Below, piece after piece: positions 16,621 through 25,144 of a stretch of 43,528 nt of DNA (the first letter of the stretch is position 1; each line of letters starts with the position of its first letter). A model generated the notes under the pieces. The model was not told the origin of the DNA. It saw only the letters and a list, made by a program, of their open reading frames with translations, and did no database searches. Source of the DNA: Erysipelothrix sp. (GTDB taxonomy: Bacteria; Bacillota_I; Bacilli_A; Erysipelotrichales; Erysipelotrichaceae). The position numbers and the translations under genes are program-made. The DNA lies in contig JAGXRX010000038.1 of NCBI GenBank assembly GCA_018335655.1, positions 1 to 43,528 of the forward strand. The letters are read 5' to 3'.

Positions 16621-17457
16621 ATGTTAAAACATACTTTTATTGCACTTGCTGCTATAGCTGTATTAATTGCTACACCAAGTGTCATGAACTTACATGCTCA
16701 GAATCAAGAATCCACCGAAGATCAAGTGGTACTTTATGCTGTTGACCACCAAGATACAACTACTAATGAAAAAGTTACTAAACCTGTTGAAACAGTAAAT
16801 GTTGAAATAGAAGTAGAAGTTGAAAAAGAAGTAGAAGTAGAAACTGAAAAAGAAGTAGAAGTAGAAGTTGAAAAGGAAGAAGTCCAGGAAGTGGTAAAAC
16901 AAGAACCAACTCCTGCACCTAAACCTGTAGAAGTAAAACCTACACCAACTCCGACACCTACACCAACTCCAACTGAAGAACCAAAAAGTGAACCAACACC
17001 TCTTCCAACACAACCTGTTGAAGAAACTAAAACTGTTGAACCTATTAAAACTGTTGAACTAGTATCTACAACTCCAGCAGCAACTTGGGAATTAGAAATT
17101 TTAAGACTTACTAACATCGAAAGACAAAAAGCAGGACTTAACATTTTAACTTATGTCACTTCACTTGATGAAGGGGCAAAGATTAGATCAATTGAAATTA
17201 TTACTCATTTCTCACATACACGTCCAGATGGAACACGATTCTTCACAGTATTCGGACCAAACTTCACATATCGTAATATCGGTGAAAACTTAGCTTCAGG
17301 ATTTAGAAGCCCAGAACAAGTAGTAAATGCTTGGATGAATTCTCAATCACATCGTGCTAATATTCTTAATGAAAAATTTGAACAACTTTCAGTAGCAATT
17401 ACTAAAGGTGAAGACGGAAAATACCGTTGGGTACAAATATTCTATCGTTCTAGATAA
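16621..17457 (+). CDS. Secreted CAP/SCP-domain protein with Glu-Val and Pro-Thr repeat linker
   Basis: 278 residues; TAGGTAGGAG box before ATG 16621. The signal peptide is ~1-26 (cut after LHA). Residues ~59-93 are a highly acidic, almost alternating Glu-Val tract. Residues ~94-142 are Pro/Thr-rich with a PTPTPT run, probably a wall-spanning spacer. The CAP domain (~154-278) shows HTRPDG, NIGENLASG and an HRANIL segment, as in the bacterial YkwD-like branch. There is no sortase signal or membrane anchor, so it is exported or wall-associated by charge. Catalytic function of bacterial CAP domains is unsettled. Two tandem c-di-GMP riboswitches precede it, implying regulation with cell-surface lifestyle. 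Confidence 0.92.
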   Translation: MLKHTFIALAAIAVLIATPSVMNLHAQNQESTEDQVVLYAVDHQDTTTNEKVTKPVETVNVEIEVEVEKEVEVETEKEVEVEVEKEEVQEVVKQEPTPAPKPVEVKPTPTPTPTPTPTEEPKSEPTPLPTQPVEETKTVEPIKTVELVSTTPAATWELEILRLTNIERQKAGLNILTYVTSLDEGAKIRSIEIITHFSHTRPDGTRFFTVFGPNFTYRNIGENLASGFRSPEQVVNAWMNSQSHRANILNEKFEQLSVAITKGEDGKYRWVQIFYRSR

Positions 17458-17497
17458 GACCTTAACAATGACTCCTCTTTCTAATCTATATAACTAA

Positions 17498-17523
17498 AAA
17501 AATGCCCTTTTTGGGGCATTTTT
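17498..17523 (+). terminator. Terminator of the CAP-domain gene
   Basis: AAAAATGCCC (17498-17507) pairs with GGGCATTTTT (17514-17523), six-base loop, T run on the 3' side. The A-rich 5' side gives some reverse activity too. Confidence 0.9.
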
Positions 17524-17571
17524 GTTTAGTCCATCATTTTAATAAGATTTCATCGATTTCTATAAATGATG

Positions 17572-17577
17572 TATAAT
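17572..17577 (+). promoter_or_regulatory. -10 box of the gltX operon
   Basis: Perfect TATAAT 28 bp before gltX. The -35 region is poor. There is no T-box leader: the space from here to gltX is too short for one. Confidence 0.45.
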
Positions 17578-17605
17578 AGTAATGCACATAGCGAGGTAAC
17601 AACAT

Positions 17606-19048
17606 ATGACAAAGGTACGCGTTCGTTACGCACCATCCCCAACAGGACATTTACACATTGGTAATGCAAGAACTGCATTATTTAACTATTTATTCGCAAA
17701 GCATTATGAGGGCGATTTTATTTTACGTATTGAAGATACAGATCTTGAAAGAAATGTTGTTGGAGGTGAAGAATCTCAGTTAAAGTATCTCGGATGGTTA
17801 GGGATTACCCCAGATGAATCACCTGTTAATCCTAATCCTAAATACTCACCGTATCGACAAATGGAAAGACTAGAACTTTATCAAAAATACGCTCATCAAC
17901 TTATTGAACTAGGTCATGCTTATAAGTGTTATTGCACTGAAGAAGAGCTAGATGAAGACTATGAGGCGCAAAAACAGTCAGGTGTAGTTGCGACACAATA
18001 TAATCGCAAATGTCTTCTACATCGCTCTCAAGACGAACTAGCATCACTTGAAGCAGCAAACACTCCGTATACAATCCGTGTTCGTGTTCCAGAAAATGAA
18101 GTCTATATTTTTCAAGACATGATTCGTGGAGAAGTAAGTTTTGAATCTAAAGATATTGGAGACTGGGTTCTTATTAAGGCTAATGGAATTCCTACTTATA
18201 ACTTTGCGGTTGTTATTGATGATCACACAATGGATATCACTCATGTATTTCGTGGTGAAGAACATTTATCAAATACTCCAAAACAAATCATGATTTATCG
18301 TATGTTAGGATGGGGTTATCCTTTATTTGGACACATGACACTTATTGTGAATGAACAACGTAAGAAACTATCCAAGCGTGATAATTCGATTCTTCAATTT
18401 ATGTCACAATATGAAGAATTAGGGTATCTTCCACAAGCAATGTTTAACTTCATGAGCTTGTTAGGGTGGTCACCAATTGGTGAAGAAGAGATCTTTACGC
18501 ATGAAGAACTTGTAAAACAGTTTTCAGAAGAACGTTTATCTAAATCTCCTTCAATGTTTGATCCACAAAAATTAAAATGGATTAATAACCGATACATTAA
18601 AGCAATGTCCTATGAAGAATTTAAAGCATTAGTACTTCCATTCTTAGAAAAAGCACAAGACTTATCAAGTAAATCTGAACTATGGATTGATACACTCATT
18701 CATCTCTATCATGATCAATGCTCCTATGGACAAGAGATTGTTGAGTTAACTTCAATGTTCTTTGAAACACAAACAGTTCTTGAAAATGAAGAAGCACAAG
18801 AAGTATATAAACTAGATACAACCTATGAAGTTGCGAAAGCTTTTGTGGCGAATCGTCCATCGGTTTGGACAATTGAATCTGTCAAAGAAACCATAAATAA
18901 AGTTAAAGAAACCACAGGACTTAAAGGTAAACCATTATTTATGGGTCTTCGTGTTGTGGCTTCAGGCAAAGTACATGGTCCTGATCTAGCATCAACCTTA
19001 TATCTCATTGGAGAAGAGCGTGTAATCTTTGCATGTAATGCACGTTAG
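17606..19048 (+). CDS. gltX: Glutamyl-tRNA synthetase
   Basis: 480 residues, class I synthetase. HIGH motif region PSPTGHLHIGNARTALFNYL is at ~10-29, GEEHLSNTPKQ is at about 220, and KLSKRDNSI (KMSKS equivalent) near 255. The anticodon-binding domain fills the C-terminal part, ending around GLRVVASGKVHGPDL. In Bacillota a single GltX often charges both tRNA-Glu and tRNA-Gln for later amidation, but that cannot be read here. It is first in an operon with the HD hydrolase (8-base gap), the aminopeptidase and the diguanylate cyclase. Confidence 0.97.
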   Translation: MTKVRVRYAPSPTGHLHIGNARTALFNYLFAKHYEGDFILRIEDTDLERNVVGGEESQLKYLGWLGITPDESPVNPNPKYSPYRQMERLELYQKYAHQLIELGHAYKCYCTEEELDEDYEAQKQSGVVATQYNRKCLLHRSQDELASLEAANTPYTIRVRVPENEVYIFQDMIRGEVSFESKDIGDWVLIKANGIPTYNFAVVIDDHTMDITHVFRGEEHLSNTPKQIMIYRMLGWGYPLFGHMTLIVNEQRKKLSKRDNSILQFMSQYEELGYLPQAMFNFMSLLGWSPIGEEEIFTHEELVKQFSEERLSKSPSMFDPQKLKWINNRYIKAMSYEEFKALVLPFLEKAQDLSSKSELWIDTLIHLYHDQCSYGQEIVELTSMFFETQTVLENEEAQEVYKLDTTYEVAKAFVANRPSVWTIESVKETINKVKETTGLKGKPLFMGLRVVASGKVHGPDLASTLYLIGEERVIFACNAR

Positions 19049-19056
19049 GAGACGTT

Positions 19057-20274
19057 ATGTTCACACAAACTCTTGAAGAAAAAGTATTACGAGATCCAAT
19101 TCATGAATATATTCATGTGAATCTTAAACTTATCTGGGATTTGATTAATGCTCGCGAGGTTCAACGTTTACGTCGAATTCACCAACTTGGAGTTTCCATG
19201 TTGGTTTATCATACTGCAGAACATTCACGTTTTTCCCATTCTTTAGGTGTTTACGAAATAACTCGTCGTATGATTGAAGAAGTGAGTGGACTAAAAGAGC
19301 AACTCACTCCTCAAGAAAGTGTTGCATTACTTTGTGCTGCACTGCTTCATGATGTAGGTCATGGACCGTTCTCGCATGCTTTTGAAAATGTTAGTCATAT
19401 TCACCATGAGACATTATCGATTCAGCTCATTACACAACCATCAGAAATACACAGTATTCTCATGGAAGCTGATGAAACATTACCTTTAATGATCTCGCAA
19501 ATATTAAGCCATACATATACTAAACCATTATTATCTCAAATTATCTCAGGGCCAATTGATGCAGATCGAATGGATTATTTACTTCGCGATGCATACTTTA
19601 CAGGCACAAGCTATGGACAATTTGATTTAGAAAGAATTTTAAGAACACTAAGAATAGAGGGGCAACGCTTAGTTGTAAAAGAGAGTGGTGTTCATGCGAT
19701 TGAAGACTACATCATGGCGAGATATCACATGTATTGGCAAGTATACTATCATCCAGTATCACGAAGTGGTGAAGTCATGATTTCATCACTCTTTCAAAGA
19801 ATGAAGGATTGTATTGAACATGGTATTGAATCCTTTGATATGGCTCCTTTCATTCAATCATTTTTATGTGGATTACCAATTACAAATGAAATGATTATGA
19901 ATCTTGATGAAGTATCCTTCTTAAGTCTAGTCATGACTCTTCAAAACCATAAGGATGTAATCTTAAGTGATTTATCAAAACGTGTTCTTGATCGTCGTCT
20001 ATTTGGATATATTGACTATAAAAACCCTAAGCAAAAAGAGAAACTCATTGAAAAAATCAAATCACAAGGATATGATCCTCGCTATTACTTTGATGAAGAT
20101 AAAGCAATACAAACTCCATACCGTCCTTACAAGGAGGATGCACATTCTCATATTTGGATTTCAACAACTCAAGGACTCAAAGAACTTTCAACAGTTTCGG
20201 TGATTGTTGCTGCAATTGTAAAAGGAAAAGAAAAAGAAGACATTAAACTTTATGCGCCAAAGGAGTGCTTATGA
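19057..20274 (+). CDS. HD-domain phosphohydrolase (YwfO/dGTPase-like)
   Basis: 405 residues. The N-terminal DPIHEYIHV, then HSRFSHSLGVYEITRRMIEE and ALLHDVGHGPFSHAFE supply the HD metal ligands (H in FSHSLG, HD in LHDVGHG). GPIDADRMDYLLRDAYFTG is the downstream block of the YwfO/SamHD1-like group. These hydrolyse nucleoside triphosphates such as dGTP or other nucleotides. It lacks the HHE...GYP block of HD-GYP proteins, so it is not expected to degrade c-di-GMP. It starts 8 bases after gltX, and its stop overlaps pepP as ATGA. Confidence 0.9.
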   Translation: MFTQTLEEKVLRDPIHEYIHVNLKLIWDLINAREVQRLRRIHQLGVSMLVYHTAEHSRFSHSLGVYEITRRMIEEVSGLKEQLTPQESVALLCAALLHDVGHGPFSHAFENVSHIHHETLSIQLITQPSEIHSILMEADETLPLMISQILSHTYTKPLLSQIISGPIDADRMDYLLRDAYFTGTSYGQFDLERILRTLRIEGQRLVVKESGVHAIEDYIMARYHMYWQVYYHPVSRSGEVMISSLFQRMKDCIEHGIESFDMAPFIQSFLCGLPITNEMIMNLDEVSFLSLVMTLQNHKDVILSDLSKRVLDRRLFGYIDYKNPKQKEKLIEKIKSQGYDPRYYFDEDKAIQTPYRPYKEDAHSHIWISTTQGLKELSTVSVIVAAIVKGKEKEDIKLYAPKECL

Positions 20275-21497
20275 ACCAATATTTAACTCGAAGAAAAGAA
20301 GTAGCTAAAACACTTGATGTAAACGGGTGTTTTATTAGTATCGCCAATGACTTAATTGTAAGATCGGCAGATAGTCATTTCCCGTTTGAAGTTAATAAGA
20401 ACTTCTTGTATCTAACAGGGATTAACCAAGATGATTCAGTTTTACTTATCATTAAAACTGAAGATTCTGTGAAAGAAATGATTTTTATTAAAGATATTGA
20501 TCCTGTCATGGAGAAATGGGTAGGAACATTCCTACCATTTGACCAAGCTAAGCATATTAGTGGGTGTGAAGTCGTTCTACCACTGTCATCTCTACAATCG
20601 ACATTAAATAGACTGGTAACACGCACACCAATTCATAAACTCTATTTAGATCATCACAAAAACGAAGTGAATGCTCAAGAACTTGCAATGGATCGATTCA
20701 TGAATAAGATGTTTTCTAATAATCTTATTCCTGTAGTGCTTCATCAACATGTCATTCATCAAATGAGAGCTATTAAGTCACACGAAGAAGTAGAAGCTAT
20801 TAGAGCGGCAATTGAAGTGTCTAAAAATGCCTTTGAACATATGCTTCGTGCTAAGAAATCACTCACTCATGAACAACACATACAAGCAACTCTTGAATAC
20901 ATTTTTAAGATGAACTCAGCAAGCCCTGGATTTGATACCATAGTTGCTGCTCACAAGCGTGCAACTATCCTACACTATGTTGAAAACAATAAAAAGATTG
21001 AATCTAATTCTTTAATTCTAGTAGATATGGGATCAAAGCTTAATCATTATAGTTCAGACATTTCACGCACATTCCCGCACCAACAAACCTTTACACCACT
21101 TCAAAAGAAAGCAATGAATGTAGTCTTGGATGCAATGGAGGTTGTGTTCAAATTATGTATACCAGGAACACCACTAAAAGCACTTAATCAGGCTGTTTTA
21201 GACTTTTATAAGGTAAGACTTGTGGAAGATGGGTTCATAAAAGATGAAAGCGAAGTAAATCAAGTGTATTATCATGGGGTTTCTCACTTTTTAGGTCTTG
21301 ATATTCATGACGTGGGACAGTATGATGATACTAAACTTCAAGCAGGTCATGTGATTACTGTGGAACCAGGCTTATATATTGAATCACTAAATCTTGGTAT
21401 TAGAATAGAAGACAATGTGCTAATAACAAATAACGGTTACGAAAATTTATCACAATCCATCATGAAAAGTGTTGAAGATATCGAAGCCTTTGTTTAA
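20271..21497 (+). CDS. pepP: Xaa-Pro aminopeptidase (aminopeptidase P, M24B)
   Basis: 408 residues from ATG 20271 (AAAGGAG box at 20259-20265; an in-frame GTG at 20265 is part of that box). The N-terminal creatinase-like domain has FPFEVNKNFLYLTGI. The M24 metal ligands are D and D in DMGSKLNHYSSDISRTF, H in SHFLGLDIHDVG, E in VEPGLYIE and E in GIRIEDNV, giving a dinuclear Mn/Co site. It removes N-terminal residues before proline. It follows the HD gene with ATGA overlap and precedes the diguanylate cyclase by 23 bases. Confidence 0.93.
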   Translation: MNQYLTRRKEVAKTLDVNGCFISIANDLIVRSADSHFPFEVNKNFLYLTGINQDDSVLLIIKTEDSVKEMIFIKDIDPVMEKWVGTFLPFDQAKHISGCEVVLPLSSLQSTLNRLVTRTPIHKLYLDHHKNEVNAQELAMDRFMNKMFSNNLIPVVLHQHVIHQMRAIKSHEEVEAIRAAIEVSKNAFEHMLRAKKSLTHEQHIQATLEYIFKMNSASPGFDTIVAAHKRATILHYVENNKKIESNSLILVDMGSKLNHYSSDISRTFPHQQTFTPLQKKAMNVVLDAMEVVFKLCIPGTPLKALNQAVLDFYKVRLVEDGFIKDESEVNQVYYHGVSHFLGLDIHDVGQYDDTKLQAGHVITVEPGLYIESLNLGIRIEDNVLITNNGYENLSQSIMKSVEDIEAFV

Positions 21498-21520
21498 ATA
21501 ATATAAAGGGAGGAAACATC

Positions 21521-22420
21521 ATGTCTTTCAATTATGATTATTCGTTGATGGAGCAGTTATTTGAAGGAGTGTATGTGGTGGACACTCAACGAAAGATTAT
21601 ATTCTGGAATCAAGGAAGTGAGCGAATTACAGGTTATACTTCAGAAGAAGTTGTTAATAAGTACTGTCATAACAATCTTCTACAACATGTTGATGAAACT
21701 GGGAAAATGCTATGTTTTCATGGCTGTCCACTTCATCACACAATCGAAACAGGAAAGATGAATCAAGCTCATGTTTTCTTGCGTCATAAAGAAGGATATC
21801 GTGTTCCTGTAAGTGTTAAATCATTACCGCTTTATGATGAAAATGAAGTCATTGTCGGTGCGATTGAAGTGTTTACCGATGAGCGATTTCAAAGAGATAT
21901 CATTAGTGAAAATGAAACTCTTAAAGATGAGATCATGAAGGATCCTTTAACTCAAATTGCTAATCGTCGTTTCTTTGAATTTTCATTAAAAAAGAAAATC
22001 GAACAATTCAAAATATTCAATAAGAACTTTGGTGTGCTTATGTTTGATATTGATCATTTTAAAAATGTTAATGATACTTTTGGACATACCGTTGGTGATG
22101 AAATATTAAAACTTGTTGCGAAGTCATTAGTTTCTAATATTAAGTCAAATGATGTTATTAGTCGCTGGGGTGGTGAGGAGTTTGTTGGTTTATTTGAAGT
22201 GAATGAAGAGAAAGACTTGTTTTCTATTGCAGAGCGATTAAGAAGCATCGTGTCTAAGACTTCATTTAAAGAACTTGGAAATGAAGAAATTAAAGTGACT
22301 ATTTCAATAGGAGGAACGATAATGAGACCTCTCTCACATGCTAAATCACTTATTGAAAAGGCAGATCAAGGACTCTATCATTCTAAACATAACGGAAGAA
22401 ATATGACGACGATTGTCTAA
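21521..22420 (+). CDS. Diguanylate cyclase with PAS sensor domain (GGDEF)
   Basis: 299 residues. The PAS domain (~5-125) begins LFEGVYVVDTQRKIIFWNQGSERITGY in style and holds a CFHGCPLHH segment often seen in such PAS modules. A short helical linker leads to the GGDEF domain (~140-299), with DPLTQIANRRFF, FDIDHFKNVNDTFGH and the catalytic GGEEF at 217-221. All active-site residues look intact, so it should make c-di-GMP from two GTP. The product-inhibition I-site (RxxD before GGEEF) reads KSND at 208-211, lacking Arg, so feedback inhibition may be weak. There is no membrane segment. It has a GGGAGGAAA box and is the last gene of the gltX operon. It is the only c-di-GMP enzyme in the window. 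Confidence 0.95.
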   Translation: MSFNYDYSLMEQLFEGVYVVDTQRKIIFWNQGSERITGYTSEEVVNKYCHNNLLQHVDETGKMLCFHGCPLHHTIETGKMNQAHVFLRHKEGYRVPVSVKSLPLYDENEVIVGAIEVFTDERFQRDIISENETLKDEIMKDPLTQIANRRFFEFSLKKKIEQFKIFNKNFGVLMFDIDHFKNVNDTFGHTVGDEILKLVAKSLVSNIKSNDVISRWGGEEFVGLFEVNEEKDLFSIAERLRSIVSKTSFKELGNEEIKVTISIGGTIMRPLSHAKSLIEKADQGLYHSKHNGRNMTTIV

Positions 22421-22447
22421 TAAAATACACCAATAACATAATTAAAC

Positions 22448-22474
22448 GACAAGTCGTAAAGATTTGTCTTTTTT
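22448..22474 (+). terminator. Terminator after the diguanylate cyclase gene
   Basis: GACAAGTC (22448-22455) pairs with GATTTGTC (22461-22468), one G-U, loop GTAAA, six T. Confidence 0.8.
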
Positions 22475-22578
22475 GTGACTAAAACGAGAATAAAACAAAA
22501 TAAAACGTTAAAAAAGAGGCAAAATACCTTGAGTTTTATCATAGATGTGTTAAAGTGGTGTAACTTTGTTTAAATAAC

Positions 22579-22606
22579 TTGACAACATTATGTTTGTCAT
22601 TATAAT
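22579..22606 (+). promoter_or_regulatory. Promoter of the DUF1934-argS-rpoE operon, with overlapping inverted repeat
   Basis: TTGACA (22579-22584), 16-bp spacer, TATAAT (22601-22606), both perfect. TGACAA (22580-22585) and TTGTCA (22594-22599) are inverted across the spacer, overlapping the -35 box and abutting the -10 box, so a repressor site is possible. No T-box was seen before argS. Confidence 0.8.
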
Positions 22607-22626
22607 TTTACAAGATAAAGAACTCC

Positions 22627-23007
22627 ATGAAACAAAAGAAAATTAAACTTAAACATACCATGAAGTCTGCTCACTCAGAAGTGTCGAGTGAATTTGTTGG
22701 GTTTGCGATTAAAGAGATTGATGGTCATTCTATCACTTACTTTTATACAGAGAATGATGTTAGAACATTCGTTTGTGTAGAAAAGCAAAGTGTTGCCTTA
22801 ATGAGAATCGATGATGGTATGACCGCAGTATGGCTTAATGAAAACAAAGAAGGACTGCTGTTCAAGACTTCATCGATGGGTGAATTAAAACTAAATCTTG
22901 AACTCGAGAAACTATATATAAGTGATGAAGATGTTGAACTTTCCTATCATCTTATTCAAGATGATCAAATACTAGATACGATTACACTCACGTGGGAGGA
23001 ACTATGA
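22627..23007 (+). CDS. DUF1934 (YwiB-like) calycin-fold protein
   Basis: 126 residues. It has the beta-rich profile and location of YwiB/DUF1934, which lies directly before argS in Bacillus and relatives. Segments such as HSITYFYTEN, VCVEKQSVALMRID and LSYHLIQDDQILDTITLTW fit the expected beta-barrel with a short N-terminal basic stretch. No catalytic motif or signal peptide is visible; biochemical function is unknown. Its stop overlaps the argS start. A weak AAAGAAC box precedes the ATG at 22627; an upstream perfect promoter suggests transcription starts just before it. Confidence 0.8.
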   Translation: MKQKKIKLKHTMKSAHSEVSSEFVGFAIKEIDGHSITYFYTENDVRTFVCVEKQSVALMRIDDGMTAVWLNENKEGLLFKTSSMGELKLNLELEKLYISDEDVELSYHLIQDDQILDTITLTWEEL

Positions 23008-24635
23008 ATCAATTAGAACTACAATTAAAAGAGGTGTTGATTCAATGCGCCTTCAATGCATTTAATATAACCTTAACTCATCAAGACGTAGTCATTGAGA
23101 TTCCTAAGGATGCGTCATTAGGAGACTATGCTACAAACTTAGCTATGAGACTTACAAAACAAGTGCAAAAGAAACCTATCGATGTTGCACAAGCATTAAT
23201 TCAACATATTCCCACAGAGCAAACACTCATAGAATCAATGCATGTTGCTGGACCTGGGTTTATCAATATCGTTCTTAAACGAGAAGTTTTATACCAAGTT
23301 ATCTCAACAATCTTAAAAGAAGATACAGCCTTTGGTTCAAGTAATTTTGGACAAAATGAGAAAATAAACTTAGAATATGTCTCAGCTAACCCTACAGGTG
23401 ATTTACACCCAGGACATGCTCGAGGAGCTGCCATTGGTGATAGTGTTGCACGTATTCTAAGCTTTGCTGGATATGATGTGACGAGAGAATACTATGTTAA
23501 TGATGCAGGTAACCAAATCAATAACATGGCTCTATCACTTCAAGCGCGTGTGCTGCAAGCATGTGGCTTAGAAGCAAGTATTCCACAGGATGGTTATCAT
23601 GGACAAGATCTTATTGATATTGCGAATGAACTAATCTCTATCCATGGAAAAGAAATAATAAATAAACCAACTGAGTTCTTCAAAAAAGAAGGACTAGTCA
23701 AAGAACTTGATAAGATTAAGCGAGATTTGAAGACATTTAATGTAGAATTTGATGTCTTTAGTTCTGAACAAGGAATCTATGATGCTCATAAGGTAGAAGA
23801 AACACTTCAAAGACTGAAAGATTTAGGTTCAGTGTATGAAAGTGAAGGAGCAGTTTGGTTAAAGACTACCGACCATGGAGATGATAAAGATCGTGTCCTG
23901 GTTAAGAGTGATGGATCATACACCTACTTACTACCAGACATTGCTTATCATAAAGATAAGTATGATCGTGGATTCAAGAAATGTGTAAACTTTCTTGGAG
24001 CAGATCATCATGGATACATAGCACGGCTTAAAGCTTCAATGATTCTTCTTGGTATTGACATGGATCTACATGTGGAGATCATTCAAATGGCTCGCATGAT
24101 GAAAGATGGAGAAGAATTCAAGTTATCAAAACGCTCAGGAAAAAGTATATCTCTTCTTGATTTGATTGATGAAGCAGGCTCAGATGCTATTCGCTATTTC
24201 TTCACATCACGTGCTGCGGATACACAAATGGAATTAGATCTGGATATGGCTACTAAACAATCCAATGAAAATCCTGTATACTATGCACAATATGCCCATG
24301 CACGAGTGTGTTCAATCTTAAGATCAGGACACACCTATCCACAACTCAATGAAATAAGTTTACTTGATCACCCTAAAGAAATTGAACTCATCAAGTATCT
24401 TAATGAATTTGGTGGTGTCGTTGTGGATGCGGCAGTAAGTATGCAACCTCACAAAATAGTTAACTATTTGTCTAAGGTTGCGGCACTATTTCATAGTTTC
24501 TATGGAGAATGCCATGTATTGGATGCCCAGAATATGGAATTAAGTGCTAATCGTTTAGCACTAACTAAAGCAGTTGCTGTTACTTTGCGTAATGCTTTGA
24601 ATTTGGTGGGGGTTAGTGCCCCGGAAAAAATGTAA
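23004..24635 (+). CDS. argS: Arginyl-tRNA synthetase
   Basis: 543 residues from ATG 23004 (GGGAGGAAC box; overlaps the DUF1934 stop). It has the N-terminal Add-1 domain, and the HIGH-region SANPTGDLHPGHARGAAIGD at ~128-147. LGADHHGYIARLKASM follows, and a KMSKS-like FKLSKRSGKSISLLDLID typical of Bacillus-type ArgS. The C-terminal DALR anticodon domain begins around YYAQYAHARVCSIL. Length and motifs are complete. It sits between DUF1934 and rpoE, nine bases from the latter. Confidence 0.97.
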   Translation: MNQLELQLKEVLIQCAFNAFNITLTHQDVVIEIPKDASLGDYATNLAMRLTKQVQKKPIDVAQALIQHIPTEQTLIESMHVAGPGFINIVLKREVLYQVISTILKEDTAFGSSNFGQNEKINLEYVSANPTGDLHPGHARGAAIGDSVARILSFAGYDVTREYYVNDAGNQINNMALSLQARVLQACGLEASIPQDGYHGQDLIDIANELISIHGKEIINKPTEFFKKEGLVKELDKIKRDLKTFNVEFDVFSSEQGIYDAHKVEETLQRLKDLGSVYESEGAVWLKTTDHGDDKDRVLVKSDGSYTYLLPDIAYHKDKYDRGFKKCVNFLGADHHGYIARLKASMILLGIDMDLHVEIIQMARMMKDGEEFKLSKRSGKSISLLDLIDEAGSDAIRYFFTSRAADTQMELDLDMATKQSNENPVYYAQYAHARVCSILRSGHTYPQLNEISLLDHPKEIELIKYLNEFGGVVVDAAVSMQPHKIVNYLSKVAALFHSFYGECHVLDAQNMELSANRLALTKAVAVTLRNALNLVGVSAPEKM

Positions 24636-24644
24636 GGAGACACT

Positions 24645-24995
24645 ATGAGTAATAAATCAATGACCGATATTGCCTATGAATTCATCAAAACAAAAAAGGA
24701 AGTTCCTTTTTCAGCGATTTGGTCTGAAGTATGTATAAAACTAGGATTTAATCAACAAGTTGCAGAACGCAAGATTGCAACATTTTACTCTGCACTTATG
24801 CTTGATGCCCGTTTTATTGCCTTACCGGATAATAAATGGGACTTAAGAAAGAATTATAAATTTTCCGAAGTTCATGTCGACACATCTAAACTTGTGATTG
24901 ATGATAGTGAACTTGATGAAGACACAGACTTACTAGACTTTGATGATGAATTCTCTGAAGATGAAGAAAAATCATCGGATGATGATCAAGAATAA
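24645..24995 (+). CDS. rpoE: RNA polymerase delta subunit
   Basis: 116 residues. The N-terminal HARE-HTH domain (~1-75) has TDIAYEFIKTKKEVPFSAIW, FYSALMLDARFIALPDNKWDLR and the YKFSEVHVD end typical of Firmicutes RpoE. The C-terminal ~40 residues are nearly all Asp/Glu/Ser, the acidic unstructured tail. That tail is shorter than in B. subtilis (about 170 residues in total). Delta increases promoter selectivity and helps RNA polymerase recycling. It is the last gene of the argS operon; pyrG follows after one intervening gene, as in other Firmicutes. Confidence 0.95.
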   Translation: MSNKSMTDIAYEFIKTKKEVPFSAIWSEVCIKLGFNQQVAERKIATFYSALMLDARFIALPDNKWDLRKNYKFSEVHVDTSKLVIDDSELDEDTDLLDFDDEFSEDEEKSSDDDQE

Positions 24996-25016
24996 TCCGC
25001 CTCTGGTGGATTTTTT
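24994..25016 (+). terminator. Terminator of rpoE
   Basis: AATCCGCC (24994-25001) and GGTGGATT (25005-25012), loop TCT, T run; it overlaps the stop codon. Confidence 0.85.
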
Positions 25017-25144
25017 CTTTGTACTTTTATACCACTAATATATGAAATGTAATATAAATAATATTTGTAAGATATTTGTTTATTCTCTTTAAAAACTAAA
25101 GTATAATTATGTCAGTAAACTAAAAGAATCGATTGTGGGGAAAC

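Noticed and set aside
16690-17144. Long reverse-strand open frames inside the CAP gene rich in Ser/Thr/Val or Phe/Tyr
   Set aside because: They are shadows of the Glu-Val and Pro-Thr coding repeats, with no ribosome site or recognisable protein.
17524-17605. T-box leader before gltX (and before argS at 22475-22626)
   Set aside because: No T-box consensus or terminator/antiterminator pair, and the gltX leader is too short.
19057-20274. HD protein as an HD-GYP c-di-GMP phosphodiesterase
   Set aside because: The GYP block and spacing are missing; motifs match YwfO/dGTPase-like hydrolases.
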